DNA of 64,000 nt from AP-15 sp963818695 (GTDB taxonomy: Bacteria > Pseudomonadota > Alphaproteobacteria > ATCC43930 > CGMCC-115725), in assembly GCA_963818695.1 (NCBI GenBank), contig CAWFTG010000009.1, forward strand, positions 310,001 through 374,000, in the 5' to 3' direction. The notes below the pieces were generated by a model. That model saw nothing but the letters and a program-made list of their open reading frames with translations. It was not told the origin of the DNA and made no database searches. Positions 36,889 to 45,592 of this stretch are shown here, piece by piece. Position 1 is the stretch's first letter. Each line of letters starts with the position of its first letter. A program made the translations under genes and the position numbers.

Positions 36889-37087
36889 CGGTCCTTCCCC
36901 AGCTGGCCATCAGGTCTGTCCGCAGCCTATTGTATAGGTGTTCTCGTGCCGCTTTGCCCGGCTGAGGCTTCCAGCCGGAGGGCCACGAGGCATACTACAC
37001 TTGTCGAGTGACCGGCAGTGTATCAAACCGCCGTGAATATCTCCTTAATCAGTGGCATTTGCCCCGGGCGGCTCGGCGGTTACGGCG

Positions 37088-38773
37088 TCAACCACCGCTC
37101 GCCCGAGCCTTCGCCCAGCTGTCGCGTAGTCCGACGGTGCGATTGAAGATTAGGCGGTTCGGGGTGCTGTCGAGATCCGCACAGAAATAGCCTTGGCGCT
37201 CGAACTGAATCGCCTCTCCCCGCACCGCAGCAGCCAGTGCGGGCTCCACCTGACTGTGGCCCAAGATTTCGAGCGAGTGCGGATTGAGATCGGCAAGAAG
37301 ATCGCCGCCTGCGCCAGGGTCGGGCACGTTGAAGAGCGGGTTGTAGAGCCGGATTTCCGCCGGCACGGCATGCGCCGCCGAGACCCAGTGTAACGTTGCC
37401 CTAACCTTTCGTCCGTCTGGAGCATTGCCCCCGCGAGTCGCCGGATCATAGGTGCATATCAGCTCTACGACCTCGCCCGCCCCATTTTTCACTGCCTCAC
37501 GGCAGGTGACCAAATACCCATACCGCAGTCTTACCTCCCGCCCTGGCGAGAGCCGGTAGAAGCTTCGGGACGGGTATTCCATAAAATCCTCGGCTTCAAC
37601 GTAGAGCTCGCGCCCAAAGGCGATCCGGCGCGTGCCTGAAGCGGGGTCCTCGGGATTGTTAACCGCAGCCAGCTCCTCGACGACCCCAACGGGATAATTG
37701 TCGATTACGAGCTTCAGAGGGCGCAGCACCGCCATCCGGCGCTGGGCAGTTTTGTTCAGGCACTCGCGGATCGCGTGTTCGAACATTGCGACATCGACAA
37801 CGCTGCTCGCTCGTGCAATCCCTACCGCGCGGACGAAATCACGAATGGCGGCTGGCGGCACGCCGCGACGCCGCAGCGCCGCCAATGTCGGCATCCGCGG
37901 ATCGTCCCAGCCGCTAACCCGGCCTTGCCGCACCAGCTCCGTTAGAAACCGTTTCGACAGCACGGTGAAATTCAGGTTGAGCCGAGCAAATTCGTACTGC
38001 CGGGGCCGCGACGGCACCGGCAGATTTTCGATCAGCCAATCGTAGAGCGGACGATGGTCCTCGAATTCGAGTGTACAGAGGGAATAGGTTACGCCCTCGA
38101 TCGCATCCGATTGGCCGTGCGCGAAGTCGTAAGTCGGATAGATGCACCACTTGGTTCCGGTGCGTGGGTGCTCCACATGCAGGATGCGATAGAGCACCGG
38201 GTCGCGCAGATTGATGTTGCCGGCCGCCATGTCGATCTTGGCGCGGAGCACACGCGCCCCGTTGGGGAACTCACCTTCTCGCATCCGGCGGAACAGGTCG
38301 AGATTTTCGGCTATCGACCTGTCGCGATAGGGGCTGTTTCGCCCGGGCTCCGTCAGGCTGCCCCGCATCGCCCGCATCTCGTCGGCGGGCAGATCATCGA
38401 CGTAAGCCTTGCCGGCGCGGATCAGGTGCTCGGCCCAGTTATAGAGTTGCTCGAAATAGTCGGACGCGTAGTAAAGATGCGGCCCCCAGTCGAAGCCGAG
38501 CCAGCGCACGTCGCGCTTGATCGAATCGATATATTCTTGCTCCTCCTTCGTCGGGTTGGTGTCGTCGAACCGCAGATGGCAGCGGCCGCCGTATTCCTGC
38601 GCCACGCCGAAATTTAAGCAGATCGCTTTGGCGTGCCCGATGTGGAGATAGCCATTGGGCTCCGGGGGAAAGCGGGTCACTATCTCGGTGTTACGCCCGG
38701 CAGCGATATCGGCGTCGATGATGTCCCGGATAAAGTCGCGACCCAGCTGCGCCGCCGCGGTTTCTTTGGTCAT
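37088..38773 (-). CDS. glnS: Glutamine--tRNA ligase GlnRS
   Basis: The 561-residue product charges tRNA-Gln directly. Class I motifs are HIGH at 44-47 (PEPNGYLHIGHAKAI) and VLSKRF (the KMSKS equivalent). FDDTNPTKEEQEYIDSI and the C-terminal anticodon-binding beta-barrels (for example FGRELYVEAEDFMEYPS and GYFCADLDST) are specific to GlnRS rather than GltX. Many Alphaproteobacteria lack GlnRS and use GatCAB; its presence is a lineage clue. I start at 38773, where GGGGAATGTG precedes the ATG; the open frame runs 39 codons further. Confidence 0.93.
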   Translation of the reverse strand: MTKETAAAQLGRDFIRDIIDADIAAGRNTEIVTRFPPEPNGYLHIGHAKAICLNFGVAQEYGGRCHLRFDDTNPTKEEQEYIDSIKRDVRWLGFDWGPHLYYASDYFEQLYNWAEHLIRAGKAYVDDLPADEMRAMRGSLTEPGRNSPYRDRSIAENLDLFRRMREGEFPNGARVLRAKIDMAAGNINLRDPVLYRILHVEHPRTGTKWCIYPTYDFAHGQSDAIEGVTYSLCTLEFEDHRPLYDWLIENLPVPSRPRQYEFARLNLNFTVLSKRFLTELVRQGRVSGWDDPRMPTLAALRRRGVPPAAIRDFVRAVGIARASSVVDVAMFEHAIRECLNKTAQRRMAVLRPLKLVIDNYPVGVVEELAAVNNPEDPASGTRRIAFGRELYVEAEDFMEYPSRSFYRLSPGREVRLRYGYLVTCREAVKNGAGEVVELICTYDPATRGGNAPDGRKVRATLHWVSAAHAVPAEIRLYNPLFNVPDPGAGGDLLADLNPHSLEILGHSQVEPALAAAVRGEAIQFERQGYFCADLDSTPNRLIFNRTVGLRDSWAKARASGG

Positions 38774-38919
38774 CACATTCCCCGGTGTCATCACGGTGCC
38801 TATGTGGCGCATCCCGGCGCGGCTGCCAAGGCGTTCACTTTGCCGTTCCGGGACGGCCTCTAAGGGGCCGGGCCTGGAACCTATGAACATTGGCGCCTGC
38901 CTAATTCTCAGAGACCCGT

Positions 38920-38970
38920 GTTCCTGGATTCCAGGTTCGCGGGCGGCGCCCCGCGCCCCGGAATGACAGG
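38920..38970. repeat. Degenerate REP-like element
   Basis: CCTGGATTCCAGG at the left and CCCCGGAATGACAGG at the right flank a GC-rich centre with GCGGGCGGCGCCCCGC. It keeps the GGATTCC...GGAATGACRGG frame of the elements at 8873 and 45539, with a diverged hairpin. Confidence 0.5.
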
Positions 38971-39013
38971 AGTTTCTACAGGGGATCGCGGTCCGCGGCG
39001 CCGCCGGCGCCCG

Positions 39014-39775
39014 CTAGGTGCGGGGAGCGCCGAGATGCCGGTGAAAGAAATTAAAGACCTTGTGCCAGCCATCGACCGCCTGCTCCGGCCGGTAATTCGG
39101 CCGATACCAGGCGAAGAACGCGTGGCCGGCGCCGTCATAGCGATGGAACTCGTAGTTCTTGCCGTGACGCTTTAGTTCCGCCTCGGTACGATTGACCTGA
39201 TCGGCCGTCGGATTCGGATCCTCATTACCGAACAGGCCCAGAAGCGGGCAGTTGACTCCCTCCGTCAGATCGATCGGCGCTACCGGTTGGGCCTGGGTTA
39301 GCCGCGACTTGTCGTCGACGACGACATTGCCGCCCCAGCAATCGACCGCGGCCTGGACCAGATGGGACAGCTTGCAGGCCACCAGATAGGTCTGCCGTCC
39401 GCCGGAGCAGAAGCCGATCACACCGACTTTGCCGCTGGCATGCGGCTGTGAGCGCAGGAAGTCGATCGCGCCAGTGACGTCGCCGAGCATCTGGTCGTCC
39501 GGAACACCGCCGCTTTCGCGCACCTTTGCGACGACCGCCTCGTCTGCGCCGTCGCCGACCCGGAAATAGAGGCTTGGCGCCACCGCGGCATAGCCGTGAT
39601 GGGCGAATTTGCGGGCGACCTCGCAGGTCCACTCGTCCCAGCCCGGCATATGGTGGATCACGACGACGCCGGGATGCGGCCCGGCATTGGTCGGGTGCGC
39701 GTAATACGCATCGCCGCGGTCGCCGCCGTGCCCGCGATAGGTCGCCATCCCTGCTTGTATGTTCCGAAACGCCAT
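39014..39775 (-). CDS. Dienelactone hydrolase family protein
   Basis: The 253-residue product has the dienelactone hydrolase fold with a cysteine nucleophile in VIGFCSGGRQTY (Cys123), the acid in LFGNEDPNPTAD and the base in YDGAGHAFFAW. VVVIHHMPGWDEWTCEVARK at the N-terminus matches the oxyanion region. Members cleave dienelactone or related esters in aromatic ring catabolism. Start ATG at 39775 follows GAGGGAGGCCGAC; the open frame reaches 150 codons further back without support. It is divergent from the CoA-transferase gene. Confidence 0.88.
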   Translation of the reverse strand: MAFRNIQAGMATYRGHGGDRGDAYYAHPTNAGPHPGVVVIHHMPGWDEWTCEVARKFAHHGYAAVAPSLYFRVGDGADEAVVAKVRESGGVPDDQMLGDVTGAIDFLRSQPHASGKVGVIGFCSGGRQTYLVACKLSHLVQAAVDCWGGNVVVDDKSRLTQAQPVAPIDLTEGVNCPLLGLFGNEDPNPTADQVNRTEAELKRHGKNYEFHRYDGAGHAFFAWYRPNYRPEQAVDGWHKVFNFFHRHLGAPRT

Positions 39776-39926
39776 GTCGGCCTCCCTCAAAATGCCGGCG
39801 GCTCTCTTGGCACCGAACCCCGCCGAAAGCAAGCCGGATATCCCGAACCCGCCGTCGTCCGCGCTTGACATTGCCCGCACGCTGTCCCGACCCTGCTCGA
39901 TCGGCTGAGCGATTAGGAGACCGATC

Positions 39927-41102
39927 ATGACCGGAGCGCTGGAGCGCGTTCGCGTGCTCGATTTCACGACCACGATCGCGGGTCCGCACTGCACGCGGCT
40001 ATTGGCCGATCTCGGCGCCGAGGTGATCAAGATCGAGGCGCCCGACGGCGACATGATGCGCACGCGCCCGCCGCTGCGCAACGGCGCCAGCACCAGCTTT
40101 GGACAGCTGAATGCCGGAAAAAAGAGTATCGTGCTCGATCTCAAGACACCGCCCTCGGTTGAGGCGGTTCGCCGGCTAGTCGCCACCGCCGATGTCGTTG
40201 TCGAGAACTTCCGGCCGGGGGTCATGCGCCGCTTCGGCCTCGATTACGAAGCTCTCGCGCCGATCAAGCCCGAGCTTATCTACTGCGCGATTTCCGGCTA
40301 TGGTCAGACCGGCCCGTCGTCGCAGCTGCCGGCCTATGCGCCGGTGATCCACGCCGCCTCGGGCTATGATCTGGCGCATATGGCTTATCAAGGCGAAGAA
40401 CGCCGGCCGGATTACTGCGGCATCTACATCGCTGACGTGCTGACCGGCACCTACGCCTTCGGCGCGATCATGACGGCGCTCTACCATCGCCAACTGACCG
40501 GCCGCGGACAGATGATCGACGTCTCGATGCTCGAAAGCATGCTGAGCCTGACATTGAGCGAAATTCAGGCGGCGCAGTTTTCACTGCCGCCGCTGGGCCG
40601 GCCGGTCTTCGGACCGGTCGCGACCAAGGACGGCTACATCAATCTCTCGATAGCCAGCGAGCGGACGTTTCAGAACCTGGCAGTGGCGTCCGGCCATCCG
40701 CATTGGATCACCGACCTGCGTTTTGCCCAATATCATCATCGCCGCGCCAATTGGGGTGAATTAATCGACGAGCTCGAAGAGTGGTCCCGGGAGCGCTCGA
40801 CGGCGGAAGTTCAGGCGGTATTCGACCGGCACGGCGTGCCGTCCTCGCCCTACCGCACGGTCAGGGAGGCCATGGCGGACCCGCAGCTCGCGCACCGCCG
40901 AGCCTTTGCGGAAATACAAGACGCCGGCGGCACGTTCCAGGCGCTCAACCCCCCGTTTCTGATGACCGACACCCCGGCCGCGGCCGGCCCTCATGTTGCA
41001 TCGCTTGGCGAGAACTCCGAAGAAGTGCTGGCCGAGATCGGCTACACGCCTTCTCAGATCGCCGCTCTCGTCGATCCGGCCGGATCAGAGGCTCGCGCGT
41101 AA
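39927..41102 (+). CDS. CaiB/BaiF family (class III) CoA-transferase
   Basis: The 391-residue product moves CoA between carboxylic acids through an aspartyl-CoA thioester. Family features are the N-terminal RVLDFTTTIAGPHCTRLLAD, LGAEVIKIEAPDGDMMR, GKKSIVLDLKTP, ENFRPGVMRRFGLDYEAL and the region IADVLTGTYAFGAIMTALYH with the catalytic Asp near 172. Length is normal. The ATG follows AGGAGACCGATC. Substrate unknown; the nearby hydrolase and oxidoreductases suggest a catabolic neighbourhood rather than a defined pathway. Confidence 0.9.
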   Translation: MTGALERVRVLDFTTTIAGPHCTRLLADLGAEVIKIEAPDGDMMRTRPPLRNGASTSFGQLNAGKKSIVLDLKTPPSVEAVRRLVATADVVVENFRPGVMRRFGLDYEALAPIKPELIYCAISGYGQTGPSSQLPAYAPVIHAASGYDLAHMAYQGEERRPDYCGIYIADVLTGTYAFGAIMTALYHRQLTGRGQMIDVSMLESMLSLTLSEIQAAQFSLPPLGRPVFGPVATKDGYINLSIASERTFQNLAVASGHPHWITDLRFAQYHHRRANWGELIDELEEWSRERSTAEVQAVFDRHGVPSSPYRTVREAMADPQLAHRRAFAEIQDAGGTFQALNPPFLMTDTPAAAGPHVASLGENSEEVLAEIGYTPSQIAALVDPAGSEARA

Positions 41103-41122
41103 CGACAACTCGCAGCCGTCCC

Positions 41123-42394
41123 TCACACCCGCTCGAAATCGGTGCGTTCGGTGACCGGGAGGCCGCGGAGATAGCGGCGCAGGCAGTCGAGGCCGAGCTC
41201 GACGGCGCCGAGGCGCACCCAGTCGCGGCCGCCATAGATGCGCGAGCGGCGGGATTCGACGCCGTCCTCAGCGGCGATCGCGAGATGGATGCTGCCGCCG
41301 AAATCGATGCGGTCCGGACCGTCGTCAACCTCGATCAGCACGGCGAGCGCATGGCTCGCGCCGGTTTCCTCGCGCGCCGCGGCGGCCACCGCCTCGACCG
41401 TCTCGCGGCTTAATTCACCCGAAATCAGGCCGCCGTCGAGGCCGAGCGTCGCGGCGATCTCAGCCGGGTCGCGCGCGACGAGACCGCGGCGGAACACCTT
41501 TTCCGCCCCCGGCAGGGGCGCGATGCGGCCTGCGATCTGCCCGCCGGTGAACGTCTCTATGACCGCGAGCGAGCCGCCGCGCGCGGCGAGCGCCGCCAGC
41601 ACGACGTCTTCGAGCGTCTGATCGTCTTCGGCAATGATGAAGTTGCCGAGACGCCGGCGCACTTCCTCCTGCACCGGAGCCAGTTTTGCCTGAATGTCCT
41701 CCATATCGGCGCCGCGCACGGTCAGCTTGGTCTCGATCTGCGGATAATGCGTGCGAAAGCCGAGCTTGATGCTGCCGTCGGGCACAAGCTCCTCGACCCC
41801 GGTGAGAAGCTGGTCGACATGCGACTCGCCGAGACCGTAGGTGTGGAAGCGCTTGAGATAGATGGCTGTCGGTGATCCGCTGCGCGCCAACAGGCGCGGA
41901 ACGATCTGCTCCTCGAGCATTCGGTGCAGCTCGCGCGGGACCCCCGGAGTAAAGAAAAACCGCGCCTTGCCGATGTCGAGCGCAAACCCGCAGGCGGTGC
42001 CGATCGGGTTGTCGAGGATCTCGGCGGTCGTCGGCAGCATCGCCTGCTTCCGGTTGTTCGAGGACATGACCCGGTTGCGGCGGCGGAAGAAGTCTTCCAT
42101 GCGTTGCAGCCAGTCCTCGTTGAGAACGAGCTCAACCCCGGCGGCCCGTGCCGCGATCTCCTGCGACAGATCGTCGACGGTCGGCCCGAGGCCGCCATTG
42201 ACGATGACCGCATCGGCGCGCTCGCCCGACAGCCGGAATGCCGCGAGCAGTTCTTCGCGATCGTCGCCGACGATCGTCCCCCAGCTCACCGAAAGCCCGA
42301 AATCCTCAAGCTTCTGCGCCATATAGCTGAAGTTGGTATTGACGATCTTGCCGGTCAGCACTTCGTCGCCGGTGCAGATGATCTCGATGCGCAT
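41123..42394 (-). CDS. cinA: CinA-like molybdopterin-binding protein with a degenerate amidase domain
   Basis: The 423-residue product has the N-terminal molybdopterin-binding-like domain of CinA (IICTGDEVLTGKIVNTNFSY, VNGGLGPTVDDLSQEIAARA, FFFTPGVPRELHRMLEE), which in other bacteria is an ADP-ribose or nucleotide pyrophosphatase. The C-terminal PncC-type domain (AVIETFTGGQIAGRIAPLPG) has Thr in place of the Ser of the usual ESCTGG and lacks the expected Lys, so nicotinamide-nucleotide amidase activity may be lost. It ends 20 bp after the convergent CoA-transferase gene and lies just downstream of an LLM oxidoreductase gene, 17 bp apart. Confidence 0.85.
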   Translation of the reverse strand: MRIEIICTGDEVLTGKIVNTNFSYMAQKLEDFGLSVSWGTIVGDDREELLAAFRLSGERADAVIVNGGLGPTVDDLSQEIAARAAGVELVLNEDWLQRMEDFFRRRNRVMSSNNRKQAMLPTTAEILDNPIGTACGFALDIGKARFFFTPGVPRELHRMLEEQIVPRLLARSGSPTAIYLKRFHTYGLGESHVDQLLTGVEELVPDGSIKLGFRTHYPQIETKLTVRGADMEDIQAKLAPVQEEVRRRLGNFIIAEDDQTLEDVVLAALAARGGSLAVIETFTGGQIAGRIAPLPGAEKVFRRGLVARDPAEIAATLGLDGGLISGELSRETVEAVAAAAREETGASHALAVLIEVDDGPDRIDFGGSIHLAIAAEDGVESRRSRIYGGRDWVRLGAVELGLDCLRRYLRGLPVTERTDFERV

Positions 42395-42411
42395 GCGCTT
42401 CCTCTTTGCTG

Positions 42412-43482
42412 TTACTCGAAGGCGCGCTTGACGCGTGCCCAGTCTTCGATCGCCCGCTCCTCACCCGGAGTGACGGCAATCACGAGCTGGCTCCAGCCGG
42501 CGTCGCGCAGCGCCTCGATGCGTTGCTTCAATTCCTGCTCGCGGGCGGTGAAGGTGGTGCGGCGGATCAGCTCCGCGGTGACGAATTTGCGCTCCTCGGG
42601 CTTGACGAACAGGAAATGCCCGCGGTGGTTCGTCAGATAGCGCGCATCGGGCGGCTCGTAACGGCGCGCCATCTCGACATAGCCGGCGACTTCGGCGGCG
42701 ATCTCTTGCGGCATGGGCGAAGTGTTCTGCCAGCCCTCCATGTCGAAATCCGCCGCCCGGTGCAACAGCACGGCGGCGCGCGGCCCGGCTTGCGCCATCG
42801 CGCGCGGGCTGTCGGCCGGCTCGCCCTCGGCCAGCACGCAACCGCAGGTCCAGGCAGTGGCGTAGAGGTCGCCGGCGCCGCGGCCGGCTGCCTTCCAACT
42901 GCGCTGCATGCCTTCAAGCGCGCCCATCGCGCCTGGAACATCGGAGATGAAGCTCTTCCACCCGGCATTCAGCTTCGCGGCCAGCGCCTGCGATCGCGGG
43001 CCATAAGCGGAAATGTGCAGCGGTATCGGGTCCCTTGTGTTGATGAGCCCGATTTCGGGGTTGAGAAACCGGATCTTCCGGCGCTTGCCTTCGATCGGCG
43101 TCTCGACGGTCTCATGGTTCAGCAATCCGTAGACGACCCGGATGTATTCTTCCAAGTCTGCGAGCTTGACGGCGCCCAATCCCATCGCGCGGCGCGCCGA
43201 GAAGCCCGTGCCGATGCCGAAATCGATCCGCCCCGGCGCCAGCCCGTTGAGCGTCGCAAACGCATTGGCGGTGACCGCGGCGATGCGGTTCGAGGGCACC
43301 AGGACGCCGGTGCCGAGCCGGATGCGCGAGGTCTTCAGCGCGGCGGCGGCCATCGCGACAAAGCAGTCGCCGGTGATCATCTGCGTGTCGAAGAACCAGG
43401 CATGGGTAAACCCCAGCTCCTCGGCCCGCTGCGCCAATTTCCAAGAATCGCTCGCCGTCGCGATGCCGATCCCGAAATCCAT
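42412..43482 (-). CDS. LLM-class flavin-dependent oxidoreductase
   Basis: The 356-residue TIM-barrel protein begins MDFGIGIATASDSWKLAQRA and carries HAWFFDTQMITGDCFVAMA, LAPGRIDFGIGTGFSARRAM and PIPLHISAYGPRSQALAAKL, the flavin-binding features of luciferase-like monooxygenases and F420-dependent reductases. The substrate is unknown. Gap to the downstream cinA-like gene is 17 bp and to the upstream esterase gene 21 bp, all on the minus strand, so the three probably form one operon. Confidence 0.85.
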   Translation of the reverse strand: MDFGIGIATASDSWKLAQRAEELGFTHAWFFDTQMITGDCFVAMAAAALKTSRIRLGTGVLVPSNRIAAVTANAFATLNGLAPGRIDFGIGTGFSARRAMGLGAVKLADLEEYIRVVYGLLNHETVETPIEGKRRKIRFLNPEIGLINTRDPIPLHISAYGPRSQALAAKLNAGWKSFISDVPGAMGALEGMQRSWKAAGRGAGDLYATAWTCGCVLAEGEPADSPRAMAQAGPRAAVLLHRAADFDMEGWQNTSPMPQEIAAEVAGYVEMARRYEPPDARYLTNHRGHFLFVKPEERKFVTAELIRRTTFTAREQELKQRIEALRDAGWSQLVIAVTPGEERAIEDWARVKRAFE

Positions 43483-43503
43483 TTCCCGTTCCTTCCCGGC
43501 GTC

Positions 43504-44358
43504 TTAGAGCGCAGCTTCGAGGAACCGCACGATCTTGGGCCCGGCATAGGCGCCGAAGCTTCCGGGCTCATCGACCGGGTCGGGGCACCAGAAATGGCCG
43601 GCGCCCGGTACGACGATCTGGCGCGCATAAAAGCCGGCCTGCTTGAGCGCGGTGAGGAATTTCTCCGACTGCGAGGTCGGATCGACAATGTCGTCTTCCC
43701 GCCCATAGACAAGCAGGAAACGGGTCCCGTTCTTGTCGATGGTGGCGTAGCTGAGCGGCGAGGCTTCGAAATAGACCTTGCGGCTGATCATTGGGGGGCC
43801 GCCGAGCAATTTCTCGGTGATCTGATCGCGCGGCCGCGTGATCTGGTCGTGTTCCCATTGCGCCAGCATATCGTAGACGCCGTAAAAGCCGACGACCGCC
43901 TTCACGTCGGCCGAGATCGCGGCATGGCGGTCGGCGAGATACTGGCTCGAGAACTGCGGTTCATTACCGGCCAGTGCCGCGAGCGCGGAGAGATGGGCGC
44001 CCGCGGAATCGCCGATCAGGCCGACGCGAGCAGGATCGAGGCCAAACTCGGCGGCCTCGGCGCGCACGAACTGCACGGCCGCCTTCACGTCGTAGACGGC
44101 GCCGGGCCAGGTCCTCACACTTGGCTTCATCAGCCGATACTCGATCGCAAAGACCGCGTAGCCGTTCCTCGCGAAGTAATGGCCCCAATGAGTGTAGAAT
44201 TTACGGTCGCCGATCTGCCAGCCGCCGCCATGCACGCCGACCAGCACCGGCGCCTTGGCGAGACCCTTCGGCAGATAAAGGTCGCCGAGCAACGTCACCC
44301 CGTCGTGCTCGGCGAACACGACATCCAGCTCAGTCGCAACTTCGTGCTCTTTTGCCAT
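43504..44358 (-). CDS. Alpha/beta-hydrolase esterase (HSL/carboxylesterase-like)
   Basis: The 284-residue product has the oxyanion motif HGGG at 43-46 (GVHGGGWQIGDRKF) and the nucleophile elbow GDSAG with Ser118, typical of BD-FAE/HSL-type esterases. The acid lies in VYGREDDIVDP and the base in VVPGAGHFWCPDP. No signal peptide, so it is cytoplasmic. It is the first gene of a probable three-gene minus-strand operon with the LLM oxidoreductase and the cinA-like gene, and is divergent from the SMP-30 gene. Confidence 0.87.
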   Translation of the reverse strand: MAKEHEVATELDVVFAEHDGVTLLGDLYLPKGLAKAPVLVGVHGGGWQIGDRKFYTHWGHYFARNGYAVFAIEYRLMKPSVRTWPGAVYDVKAAVQFVRAEAAEFGLDPARVGLIGDSAGAHLSALAALAGNEPQFSSQYLADRHAAISADVKAVVGFYGVYDMLAQWEHDQITRPRDQITEKLLGGPPMISRKVYFEASPLSYATIDKNGTRFLLVYGREDDIVDPTSQSEKFLTALKQAGFYARQIVVPGAGHFWCPDPVDEPGSFGAYAGPKIVRFLEAAL

Positions 44359-44547
44359 CGTTCATTCTTCTCTCGGTGCTCACCGGCCGCAGTGGACTAT
44401 ACGCCGCTCAGTGGCCGGGACTAATAGGCAATCGGGGACACGCAAAGCCGCGGAAGGTCTCGGCACGGCACTCGGAGCGCATGCTTGACCTGTGCCGGAC
44501 CGCGGCACCAGAATTCGCGTGGCAGAGCGAATGGGGAGGAGGGCGCG

Positions 44548-45462
44548 ATGGCGGATGTACGGGTGATAGCCACGGGGTTGCGGTTTCCCGAGGGGCCGGT
44601 CGCGATGGCCGACGGCTCGGTCATATTGGGCGAGATCGCCGGCAGCGCGGTCACGCGCGTCGCGCCGGACGGCGGCAAATCGGCGATCGGCTCGCCGGGC
44701 GGCGGACCAAACGGGCTCGCCCGTGGCCCCGACGGGGCGCTCTACCTATGCAACAACGGCGGCAACGAATATGCCGAGGGCGGGTTTCTGTCGACCGGGC
44801 CCGCCAAGGATTACCAATGCGGCTACATCCAGCGCATCGATCCGCGCACCGGCGAGATGCGGATCCTCTACAGCCAATGCAACGGGCACAAATTGTCCGC
44901 GCCGAACGACATTGTCTTCGACCGCCAGGGTGGCTTCTATTTCACCGACCTCGGCAAGCGCTATGCGCGCGGCCGGGACCATGGGGGGCTGTATTACGCG
45001 CTGCCCGACGGGTCGAAGATCGTCGAGCTTGTCCATCCGATGCTGAGCCCCAACGGCGTCGGGCTGTCGCCGGACGAGAAGACGGTCTATGTCGCGGATA
45101 CCGAAAGCTCGCGGCTCTTCGCGTTCGATATTGTCGAGCCGGGCGTGCTCCGCAGGGAGCCGTTCCCGGCGCCCTACACCGGGCGCCTCGTCTGTGGACT
45201 GCCCGGCTTCCAACGCTTCGACAGCCTCGCGGTCGAGGCCTCGGGCAATATAGCCGTAGCGACGTTGATCACCGGCCACATCACCATCATCGCTCCCAAT
45301 GGCAACGTCGTACGCCAGGTCAAAATGCCGGACGTCTACCCGACCAACATCTGCTTTGGCGGCCGGGACATGAAGACGGCCTACATCACCTTGTCCGGCA
45401 GCGGCCAGCTGGCGGCGATGGACTGGCCCGAGCCCGGCCTGCGCCTCAATTTCCAGGAGTGA
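44548..45462 (+). CDS. SMP-30/gluconolactonase family protein
   Basis: The 304-residue product is a six-bladed propeller lactonase. Motifs are ATGLRFPEGPVAMADGSVIL with the metal-binding Glu, PNGLARGPDGALYLCNNGG, SAPNDIVFDRQGGFYFTDLG with the metal-binding Asn, and SPNGVGLSPDEKTVYVADTE with the catalytic Asp. These enzymes hydrolyse sugar or other lactones. Start at 44548 follows GGGGAGGAGGGCGCG; the open frame extends 21 codons upstream. Confidence 0.88.
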   Translation: MADVRVIATGLRFPEGPVAMADGSVILGEIAGSAVTRVAPDGGKSAIGSPGGGPNGLARGPDGALYLCNNGGNEYAEGGFLSTGPAKDYQCGYIQRIDPRTGEMRILYSQCNGHKLSAPNDIVFDRQGGFYFTDLGKRYARGRDHGGLYYALPDGSKIVELVHPMLSPNGVGLSPDEKTVYVADTESSRLFAFDIVEPGVLRREPFPAPYTGRLVCGLPGFQRFDSLAVEASGNIAVATLITGHITIIAPNGNVVRQVKMPDVYPTNICFGGRDMKTAYITLSGSGQLAAMDWPEPGLRLNFQE

Positions 45463-45480
45463 TCGCAATCCACGATTTAT

Positions 45481-45563
45481 CCGTCGCCCCCGCGAAAGCG
45501 GGGGTCCAGGAACCCCGGCGATGTGCCGGCCGCTCTGGATTCCCGCTTTCGCGGGAATGACGA
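45481..45563. repeat. Pair of REP-like hairpins in inverted arrangement
   Basis: First hairpin: CCCCCGC at 45487-45493, loop GAAA, GCGGGGG at 45498-45504, followed by TCCAGG. Second: ATTCCCGC at 45539-45546, loop TTTC, GCGGGAAT at 45551-45558, preceded by CTGG and followed by GACGAC. The flanks are complementary, so the two units form a head-to-head pair, the arrangement typical of REP doublets. Confidence 0.7.
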
Positions 45564-45592
45564 CTTTCGTAGGCCTTATTTCAGGAGTTCCG

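Noticed and set aside
42406..44424. 672-codon plus-strand frame, the longest after prsT and the BTAD gene
   Set aside because: Antisense to the LLM oxidoreductase and esterase genes, both with clear family motifs; composition is that of a codon-position shadow.
43974..45560. 528-codon plus-strand frame
   Set aside because: Shadow of the esterase and SMP-30 genes and it runs through a REP-like repeat.
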